64,000 nucleotides of DNA from Trichoplax sp. H2 (Eukaryota > Placozoa > Uniplacotomia > Trichoplacea), in NCBI GenBank assembly GCA_003344405.1, contig NOWV01000017.1:62001-126000 (forward strand). The letters are read 5' to 3'. Shown here piece after piece: positions 10,790 to 21,141 of the stretch. The position numbers and the translations under genes are program-made. How positions within the stretch are numbered: the first letter of the stretch is position 1; each line of letters begins with the position of its first letter. The notes beneath the pieces are model-generated. The model was not told the DNA's origin. It made no database searches and worked only from the letters and a program-made list of their open reading frames with translations.

Positions 10790-13299
10790 TTAGTAATCAC
10801 CTTCAGACACTTTAAATTCACTAATGGGCTTGGCTAAGTGTAGAAATTCCTGTAGGATATCTTCATTAGTTATTTTAATCTATAAATCAATAACAAATAA
10901 TGTCAGTTGCATCCCAAATAGCAAAAGTCCATTGTAGTACGAAGATTGTGTACTGCAGTATTGGCTACTGTAGGCAATACAATCGTATATAGCAGCTACT
11001 TCGTCATTACCCGCTTAAAGAATGGATGTGTTGCTAGCTGGACTGCCGACCATCTATGATATCCGAAATTTTTAAAAATTATTATAGTTATTCGATAGAG
11101 CGATAGTAAAGAAATATTACAAAATATTTTATGACACAAACTAACCTATCTGAGTCTGACTTGAAGCAGCTATCAAGGAGCTAATTTTTAGGAATTATGC
11201 ATTTAATTTAGAAATGGATTTGGTCTACTTCAAATGAATGAGTTATCCCATTCTTAAATCTATTAATACGATTACAAGAGGCGATATATTCATACCTGAT
11301 AGAAAGAGTTCGAAAATACTACATCCGTTGTGTTCTGAATAAAGCTGTGAATTCTAGCGTGGGAAATACCATTTAATTTTTCTAATAAAATCTTAGATAG
11401 TAATAAGATACTTGAGTAACATTTTATTTATTATTTAATGTAAAAATTGACACTTAATGTATTTGTCTAATTGTATCTACCTGAGTTACTGGCATATCAT
11501 CAAAGGGAATCCTACCATAGGCCAGTTCTACAGCAGTCATACCAAGACTATAAATATCAACTTTACAATTGTAGCCATGTATATCCTACAAGCAAGAAAT
11601 AAGCAAGATTCATCAAACTGATCAAGAATCTCCTTCCATATCCACAAGTCATTCTTCGCCTTTTAGTATCATAACAGTAATCAATTTATTACAATAAATA
11701 TCGACAAAAATCAAAGCATAGTAGAATCGTACATACTTGAGCAAGAAGTTCAGGAGCAGCCCATACAACGCTATCAGCTGCTCTTTCAATGAATTCATGA
11801 GCAACCCAGTCTTGTTTAAAGGTGGACTTCTTAGTAGCTTTATCCATTCCGCTTAAACATACGTTTCCATTAGCTGAGATTAAAATATTCTTACCTTTGA
11901 TATCCCTTTGTAAAATATATGAGCAGATAATAGCCTTTAATTTTCAGTAGTGAGCAACAGTAATCAACTTGTATTAAGTAGAGAAGCATAATGAAGTATG
12001 AAGCTTTCCTTATTAACCACGATATTATTAAGTACCTATGTGCATAACCGAGTTCGTGTAAATAGATTAGCGCGTTCAATACTGAGCGCAAGACATGCAT
12101 CAGTAATAATTCCTTTTGATTGGGTAGAATATCCATTGCAAATAGATTTACAGACGATCCTATAACAAACAAGATAAATATCTCATTACCAGATCTACAA
12201 GTATTGATGGATGGACCATTCTTGTAAAACAATTTTTGAAATAGTATTTCCGACAAAAATAAATTTAGCAGTCTTACCATATGAATAGTAAGGCATTGAT
12301 AACCAAGTTTCATTCCCAACGGTAGCAGCATCGTAATAGCAAATAATATTAGGATGTTTAAACGATCTGACAGCAGCAATTTCATTCTAATACCATAAAC
12401 AATTCAATATTTTATAATTTAGGTTGGGTACGAGTAGATTACGTTGTGATAATAGTCATGGTTAGGTGAAAGATAAGATAGTGGATGATGACTATTCACT
12501 GCACAAATGTTTATTAGAATTTGAACCGCTAAAGTGAGGTATAGCTATCCTTATACCCGTAAAATTTCAAGGTCCTTAATGCATTTATTTTCCAAATTGA
12601 TTCTCTTGATGGCTATCATATTGCCAGATTTGGAATCTTCAGCAGTCCAAACTGTCGTAGAATTATTGGAATTATCCTTGCCATCTTGAGAATAAGAGTA
12701 GTACGTACATCAATAGCTAGCACTAAATTACTGAAGTGTAAAAAATAACTATCTAATTAAGAATTGTTCTCATATATTAATCACATTATACTTCGTTGTA
12801 ATTTTCAGCATGTTTATAACTCATAGTATAACAGTAACCTGCGATCCAAAGTCAAGATGACTAGTAATTTAAAATTAACGACCATAATCTCTATTGAATG
12901 CGAATAATACTAACTTTACTGTTACAATTGGTGAATAACAGAGTTAACTCAAGTGACTGTTAACCACTACTGTTAACAGTCTATTATCAGTAAGCAATCA
13001 CATTAGAATAAATTCTATATTGGCTTTCTCGTCCAACATAAGTCGTAGTATTTAAATAAATATACCACATTAAAAGTCAGGATGCTATGATACGTTATAA
13101 GATCCATTTCTTAAAGAATATACAAGGTATTACTAGTGGTATAAGTTGGTCTAGTTGTGTACAGTATGTGTAGCCTACTGTGGACAATTCGTGATATCCG
13201 ATGAATTAGACCACAATATTATTCATGAGCGTTTACGCCTGTACAGAAGGATTACTTACCAATTCTTTCTAAGAATTTGTATCTCTTAGCATCAGTCAT
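10790..13299 (-). CDS. STRADA/STRADB-like: STRAD, STE20-related adaptor pseudokinase of the LKB1 complex
   Basis: Ten exons: 13299-13260, 12684-12557, 12386-12278, 12159-12036, 11905-11737, 11585-11481, 11391-11296, 11180-11146, 11053-11011 and 10879-10790, giving 312 aa. Kinase landmarks in order: a degenerate glycine loop (residues 11-25, no GxGxxG), NMIAIKRINLE with the lysine, NEIAAVRSFKHPNI for helix C, HRDIKGKNILI for the catalytic loop, CLSGMDK where DFG should be, APELLAQ, and DIYSLGMTAVELAYG. The order and wording (RINLE, VLRSVLNALIYLHELGYAHR, FDDMPVTQ) match STRAD rather than OSR1 or MST. In mammals STRAD with MO25 binds and activates LKB1. The protein ends SEFKVSEGDY and shows no C-terminal WEF motif, the known MO25 contact. 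Two very short exons (35 and 43 nt) rest on phase and family fit. Confidence 0.9.
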
Positions 13300-15285
13300 G
13301 ATGATATAAGTACACGCCACTCTTCTGTGATGATGGTCTTGTTAATCTTGTATACGTATCTATAGTAAAGGTTTAGGCAAACTATTTGTCGAATTCCTTG
13401 TCGTTTACAGGTCAGTACATTCGATATACTAAAGCAAATTATATTATCAACACAGTTATTCAGCTTAGTGTACTGTACAAGATTACATCTGTTACTTACT
13501 AAAATTTATCTAGAACTAATCAAAGCGTTGAAAAGTGAACTGGACAAGCTCTATTCAATACTATTTCGCACATAACTATATCAGTGTCGAATCGAGAGTA
13601 GAATTGAACACTAGAAATCGGCATTAAAGGATCGTTAACGAGCTTCTTATATGGATTGCTTGTAACTACTAGGATCTCCTGCAAACTACTCATACGTTTC
13701 GTACCGAGCTTGTAATGTAGTGTGTGTTGTTGGTTGTTGTAGCCAAACTACAGCCCTGTTCTAGTTTCAACATAAACGTTGTTGGGATTACGGCTGCGCA
13801 GACTACTGGAATCAGTACTGCACAAATTCTGTGTCCAGTTTTAGTCTTGTCGCCATGGACTAGGCAACCCCGGTGTCACGGAGTCGCGGGTATACTTCTG
13901 TGAACTACTATTACTACCAGCAGAAGGTCATCCGTCCGTACAGTCGTCACACAAATTCTGTGTCCAATTTTAGTGTTGTTGCCATAGACTAGGCAACTAC
14001 CGGTGCCACACACTCACGAGTACACTACTGGGGTCTACTATTACAGACCACCCGAAGGTTGTCCGGACGTACAGTCGTCGCACAAATTTTGTGTCCAGTT
14101 TTAGTGTTGTTGCCATAGACTAGGCAACTCCCGGTGTCACGGAGTCGCGAGTATACTACTGTGAACTACTATTACTACCACCAGAAGGTCATCCGTCCGT
14201 ACAGTCGTCACACAAATACTGTGTCCAATTTTAGTGTTGTTGCCATAGACTAGGCAACTCCCGGTGTCACGGAGTCGCGAGTATACTACTGTGAACTACT
14301 ATTACTACAACCAGAAGGTCATCCGTCCGTACAGTCGTCACACAAATTCTGTGTTCAATTTTAGTGTTGTTGCCATAGACTAGGCAACTACCGGTGCCAC
14401 GCACTCACGAGTACACACTACTGGGGTCTACAATACTATTCTTACAAACCACCAGAAGGTCATCCGTCCGTACAGTCGTCACACAAATACTGTGTCCAAT
14501 TTTAGTGTTGTGGCCATAGACTAGGCAACTACCGGTGTCACGAACTCTCAAGTAGTGTACACTACTATTAACGACCGTTAATAATACGGACCACTAGAAG
14601 GTCATCCGTCTGTACAGTCGTCGCACAAATTCTGTGTCCAGTTGTAGTGTTATTGTTACCATGGGCCAGGCAACTACCGGTGTCATGAGTCACGAGGACA
14701 CTACTCTTAACTATTTTGACGGACTACCAGAAGGACGCCCGTAGTCCTGCTGTCGTCATAGGGATTAGCGATTGCGCCATTTGAAGTCTTTTACTCGGAC
14801 TAATTTCTAAATACATTTCTTTATCCTATTAAATCAATAAATTAAATATAGTTGATTAATTTGCTACTGTACTTGAAAAGTTCTAACAGCTACAGGCGTG
14901 AATATGAACTATCCTTAAAACAACAAAACGTGTTTGCCAGAAGGAAAGACGGATGATCTGTCTCTGGACAGGCCAATCGAAGGTGGAGGAGGGATTCGTT
15001 AAAGTCAATCACACAAGTGGTCTTATGCTAAGTTATGCATAGTAACTACTGTTAGTAGAGTGGACTTAAATTAATGTAGGAGTTAGCGACCTAAACTCTG
15101 ACGTCAGGAAATCAACATTTTTTAGCCCTGTCAGGGGTCTCTATTTTACGGCTCTACCTAACAACGATAGCTCATGCTAGCGTATTGAATCTATTCCTAG
15201 CAGTCTAGACTAAATAAGGGAATCGATATTGATAATACTGTATAAACAGTATTAATGCCCTGCCTTGCCGTTTAATGATTCCAAA
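13300..15285. promoter_or_regulatory. Region between the divergent STRAD and PH-RCC1 starts
   Basis: The two ATGs face away from each other and lie 1,986 bp apart, so both promoters should sit here. The middle is filled by the tandem array at 13821-14760. I see no convincing TATA or initiator element and no ORF of interest. Confidence 0.45.
13821..14760. repeat. Tandem repeat, seven copies of a ~130-bp unit
   Basis: Units begin with CACAAATTCTGTGTCCA-type sequence at about 13821, 13950, 14081, 14211, 14341, 14482 and 14624, so the period is 129-142 bp. Each unit contains GCCATAGACTAGGCAAC, a CGGTGTCACG block, an ACTACTATTACTAC block and a closing CATCCGTCCGTACAGTCGT. Copies differ by scattered substitutions and small indels; the last is the most diverged. 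The array is visibly richer in G+C and CpG than its flanks. The units are not open in any consistent frame. Confidence 0.9.
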
Positions 15286-18200
15286 ATGACAACTGAAAAC
15301 CAAGTTGTCCATGCCTTGAAAGAGATGATAGGAGGAAACTCCTTGCTTAAAGTGGGAAGAAATGTAAGTGATTGTCATCATACCGGGTTACTATAGTAAG
15401 GAAGTAATGCTATGATCGACTATGGTATCATTCTAACTCTACTGTATGTGATAGAATAGCGGACTTGGATTAATTAACGGTCGACTGTGATAGTCATGTA
15501 CCGTACATCTATTAATCTTATCTCTGGTGCTATCAACCTTAAAAATTGAATGACTAGATTAAAGCATTGCCTCAAGCATCATGGTACAGTTATTTCAACC
15601 TTATCATGATATAAATTCAATCACCCTATTTATCGACAAAGGCAAAAACATCAGATAATCAATCATACTTTTATTTTATGCCAAGATATAAGATTTCGTT
15701 TTGTATTCTGTTACTTGTGTCATATACTGCAGATAAAGGCACCAACCCTAAACGAGGGTTGTAACCTTCAAATATAGCTACCGCCCTAGTCTGCTGTCAG
15801 ATATGTCTTTCTCGATCCACTGACAAACAGTCGGATTCCAGTACTGACTGACAATCTCTCATCGTCATGAGCTCATAGTAACTATAAGTCTTTTCTAGGC
15901 CAAACCACAAAATATAAATCTTGCTGAAAACTCAATCAATTTATGGCATAGCTACGTAAACATCAATACTTACATAATACTAGCTATTAAAACATACAGT
16001 ACAACTGTCTAATATAAACTAGGGTCTGCTAATGGTGTAAATGCAGATAATGTCGATATCGCTAAAGTTTCAACATGTGTCACGACTATAATGTAAAATT
16101 TAATTTGCAATAATCTATAATCAAGGTTTCGCTTACCTTGAAGGTATAGAGGAAAGATCAATTTCTACATTACTGTAGGCTACAGTACAATAGCATATGG
16201 CTAAACTTTATGCAATCTACAGTAAACAGTATGTGCTCGTACAAGGAAACAAATTAAGAATAAACGTTCAACTTCAAATGAATAAGTAAATAATTCCAAT
16301 AGGAGTTATTTCCTTAGAAATCAAACCACTTTATTTCAAAAATAGAATCTAAAGTGATCTATTGGTTAAATAACCTGCTTATTGTACTAGATATCAATTA
16401 ATCATCGATAAAGGAATAACTCTGACTTAGTATACTGAAAATAGATATAGGTGTATGTTGCAATCTTGGTTTGGAAACATAAATTGTGATTGCTATCTAT
16501 ATAATCTATAGTAGTAGGCCCTATAACGTACGTACATATTACTATTAGAATATGAGTATGCCTAAGTATGCCACCAAAAATAAACGAGTCTACAGAATTG
16601 CAAATTATCACATAGGAGTAACAAGAATATTCTAATTCTGAAAACATCTATACTTTAAAACTTATATTGAAACGCAAATTAATCAGATCACCTTCAGCCC
16701 TAATTTCGGCTGTAACCAAATGACCTAATATTTGCAATACCATTGCGTCTACCTACTATGGAATGAGATTACCATTTGAATAGGCGATGAAGACAAACCT
16801 TCTATATAATAGATTAAATCGTTTACACATTGTACACAGTTATTCAATATGCACGCTCAGATTACGCACATGTACTGTATCTTATTGAAGCCTCAGTCTA
16901 AATATTCGTGTCATAGTTTCTATAACAAAAATTGAAAGTACTGTAGTCAATCTCCTGTGTGCTACTCACTATTTACATCAATTTAGTGCTTTATCATTTA
17001 ATTTTCTGCAATTATTCAACCATCTTGATATTTATATTCTATAAAATGTATACACTTATGTTTCTAGGGAAAAGCGCATTTTAGGCATTTTAGGCTAGCA
17101 AAAGGTAAGTTCAGAGTTCACGCAATTCATGTAATACATAACAATGTAAGGAAATTAATTAATGTCAAGTAGTGCAAATTATAGAGAAATCTATAAGTGC
17201 AAAGTACGTACATCATCGAGAGAGTCGGTTTGACTTTTTTCTTATTTTCATACTGACTTTGATTTCTTAAATTTATAGACTTATCTGGCATCAGTTGGAG
17301 TTCTCCACGCAAAGATAAACAAGAAACTATAATCCTAGTTTCGCAAATGGATTCTCTATTATTAGGACAAAAAACAAAAGTTTTTCTAGCCAAACCAATG
17401 CCAGAATTAAAGGTTTCTTTCTTTTATTAATATATCAAAGTGATAACTCTACATCAAGATATAAACTAATTATTATTATTAATAAAACTATCGTCTTCTT
17501 TTTACGAGATAGACTCTGTCCTTCTCATTACTGTATTCGGATAGTGAAGGCTTCCATCGTTCGCTAGATATAGTATGCCAAAAGCAACGAGAATTCGATA
17601 TATGGATAATAGGATTACAACAATTAATCAATGGAATCGACGATAAGTCAATTACAACAGAATTATTCCAAGATGCCAAGACAGAGTTAATAATTAATAC
17701 AGAACAATCAGTAGACGATTTGGTAATACTTAGCTGACCCTATATTGCATTTTCCATCATCCAGACATAATTTAGAAAATAAATAATTTAAAAATCTTCA
17801 AATTTTTTTAGGTCGAACTTGATCATTTAATCGTTCTTAATTCTGCACAAATTGATCAATCTGTCTTCGGTGTATACACCTGGGGAAGTGGAATAAACGG
17901 TGCATTAGGTCATGGAGAAGATATTGATATACCATCTCCTAGAGTTGTTGAGGCTTTGTTAGCATATAACATTAAAAGATTAGCTTGTGGCTTACATACA
18001 GTCTTCGCATTAAACGGTATATTTTGTAATAATGATTTAACCCTATTGTATTTGATGTTTTACTACCTTTTGAAAATAATAATTAAGGCTTTACTTTCAA
18101 ATATTCGAGCAGAAGATGGCAAGGTTTATTCCTGGGGCTTAGGGAAATATGGCATTTTAGGACAAGGAAATCTACGTAGTAGATTTGCACCCCTTAAGAT

Positions 18201-20063
18201 AGCTAGTTTTAAAAGTAGTAACGTCATCGACATTTCCTGCCATGAATTACATGCCGCAGCTGTCACATGTTAGAAAGAGAGATTTTTACTTCGAATATAT
18301 AAATATTCTTAAATATTATTCATGTTATTTTAACAAGGCTTGAGAAACTTATAAGCTGTCAAAAATTTTAGCTTCAGGTGAACTTTACACATGGGGTAAA
18401 GGTTCTGAAAATTTTAATCGCCTGGGATACTTATGCCAGAATAAGCAAACGAGTCCGGCTTTGGTTCATTCTCTTTCGGCATATACTATTTTCAGTGTTG
18501 CATGTGGATACAATCACACTTTGGGTTAGTACGTATGAAAAATTTATTGTCCTTGAAACTATTGTGATCAACTGCAACGACATTCACATCATATCTGATC
18601 AAAACGTATATATACAATAATTACTAAATGAGTCTGTCTGCTAAGTTAGTCGTAATGTTAAATGTTAAGTACTTGTAGCTGTCGCACAACTAAAAATACT
18701 TATAGATACTATTACTAAAATTAATTAATACACTTATCAATTGCATCCTGATAGCTGTGACAAATACAGGTAGCGTATATTCGTTTGGCGATAACTCAAA
18801 CTCACAATTAGGAGTTGGTGATACTGAGCCGTATGCCGAGCCTCAATTAGTCACTGTATTAAATGATGAAAACATTATCAAAGTTGCATGTGGTAAATAT
18901 CATTCTGCTGCGCTATCAGGTATTGTATGATTAATTATCGATGATAACGTAATACTATCAATACTATTTTAATTAAGCTACGTAAGCACTTATAACTTAA
19001 ATTTAAATTTGGGTTTTACTTCAATTTCAATCTCTGTCCTAATTTTGTTTTAAATTACTTGATCAATCACAGCAAAAGGAAATTTATTTCTTTGGGGCCT
19101 TGGTGACGACGGCCAATTGGGTCTAGGTAATTATAATCTTTCAACCGAACCCACTATACTTCATATAGGAGAAAAGAAAGCTAAAGTTATGGATGTTGCT
19201 TGCGGAGATCTCCATACATGCATACTGACAGGTATACTTGTTACATTTAATATGTGAAACGAAATTTTTATGACAGCGATTTTCTGCAAAAATAGTATCT
19301 GTAAGCAACTGTAGTATAGACTTAAGCACCCAATCGTGTATCATCGTTCCTAAATAATGGAAATTTTTCTACATTCTTGTAGTCGGTGGCCTTGTCTACG
19401 CCTTCGGTAGTAATATTTATGGACAAATAGCTGCACCGAGTATGAATAAATTTCACCTTCCTTACCGCATTAGTTTCAATACAAGTAAAAGATTTGTATC
19501 AGTGTCATGCGGATCTTTCCATTCCGCAGCTATTACAGGTATTTTTATATTGCTAATAGACATAGACGTAATTTGACGTAATAATTTTAATCAAATACGC
19601 TTTCTGATCTATATGGAATTTCTAATGGAAATAGTTACAAATAGTAAAATACTACTATTAGTTTAAAATTTCTCCATCCAATCTTACGTCGTTTCCTCGA
19701 AAATTTTTAATAATAGAAAACGGTAAATTATATGCATGGGGACTGGAGACCGATGGAAGATTAGGCTTGGGGGATTGTAAACAAAGGTATAGTTATAAAG
19801 ATACAGTTTTACTTAGCAGTCAGTTTTATATGTTCAAGGTAAACGTTTACTTTTATAAATACACAAGGAAACATTTTATAGCGCCACTTGTGATCATTAA
19901 TTTTGATTATCCTATTTTGTGCAGATCTTCACCGACGGAAGTGGAAGGATTTCGTGATAAGAAGATAGGTCGTATAGCCTGTGGTAGTAAACATACAGCA
20001 GCGCTGATAATTCTTTCAAGTTCTGCGGACAAAAAGTTCAAATCTAGTTGGCGAACTACATAA
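15286..20063 (+). CDS. PH-RCC1 protein resembling plant PRAF/RLD proteins
   Basis: Twelve exons: 15286-15363, 17068-17104, 17279-17412, 17513-17722, 17812-18016, 18110-18268, 18372-18524, 18755-18919, 19073-19231, 19383-19538, 19717-19786 and 19925-20063, giving 554 aa. Residues about 10-110 form a PH-like domain: GNSLLKVGRN, then GKAHFRHFRLAKD, then LSFSLLYSD and RSLDIVCQKQREFDIW. This order closely resembles the PH domain of plant PH-RCC1-FYVE (PRAF/RLD) proteins. Residues about 170-540 carry seven RCC1 repeats, each with a WGxGxxGxLGxG-type strand and an ACGxxHTxAL-type strand. From exon 5 on, each exon holds about one repeat and ends in phase 1. There is no FYVE or BRX domain; the protein ends SSWRTT. 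RCC1 propellers often act on small GTPases and PH domains bind phosphoinositides, but the role here is unknown. Confidence 0.88.
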
Positions 20064-21141
20064 AACGATACTTTATATATGAAACGAAATTAATTTTTTT
20101 ACAATATAGTTTAAACTTTCATACTAAAACCGGTTTTATCGAATATGATAGTAATATCATTTACACCTATATCTACTAACAAATTCATCACAAAGTACTC
20201 ACACTTAGCAAAATTTATCTCTGTAAAGCTCTATAATTAATGCCTTTCTTTATTTTAAGTATCTCAATCAAATTATCTACTCTGTGTTAGATATTATCGA
20301 TATTTATCATTATTTGTACTAGTATTTATGAGCAAATTTATTGCAAAGTACTAAAATCATTTCAGGTTTTTGAAAGCTAGAAGGAAAATTCTGGATTGAA
20401 CACTATGCTTCATTGAGCAATTTTAATCAAACAATGAGATGAGCATATACTGTTACATGCAATTGCAGTGTTGGCTAAACCAATTTCTTACTTCACTGTT
20501 TGCAGATACAGTAGTTTTGCTGTACATAAAATTTTACTGTAAAATTCCAATTTTTGATCCATTACATTCAATAAATTTCAATGGGACAAAAGATAAATTA
20601 CGTCGTATACCGTTTATATTTTTCGTACTATCTGTTTTATTATACATGTGGAATTAGTTTCGTTCGTTATTGACTCTTTTCAGGGAACAAAAGATTAACA
20701 TGATATCACAGTCATACTGAGTAACAAAAGTTACATTATACAGTAGTTTGATTCTCCAGCATCGATTGCAATCCATTCAAAACTTAAGACATGAACAAAC
20801 GACGAACAATATTCGTCGTATAACTGTTATCGTACATGTAAAATAAATCATGAAGACACCTGAATTTAAAGGTTATATGTCATCGTTTACTGTGTATAGA
20901 AATAATATTATCAAAGAACAGCACACATCAATTACGCCAAATATCCAGTTTGAATTTCCGGTAGTACAGCATATTAGTTTTTGCACAGTTCTTTGTAAAT
21001 TAAATTTATTAATGATGAGCATTTGATTAGCGCATTTCCAATAAATTGAATTATATAGTACACTTTTAAAATGATAGCTCTAATGCAATATCATCTTATC
21101 ACCAAATAAGTGTCACTACATTTATATTTCTTGCCCATTAT
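20064..21141. other. Gap between the convergent PH-RCC1 and eIF4B 3' ends
   Basis: About 1.1 kb of AT-rich DNA. The short ORF at 20439-20657 has no recognisable content. The stretch most likely holds the two 3' UTRs. Confidence 0.6.

Noticed and set aside
11891-12385. Long minus-strand ORF of 164 aa
   Set aside because: It runs through two STRAD exons and the introns between them, starting in the wrong frame. Only part of it (from about 12159 to 12036) is real coding sequence.
13821-14760. CRISPR-like array
   Set aside because: The whole ~130-bp unit is repeated with no unique spacers, and the genome is eukaryotic; it is a tandem minisatellite.
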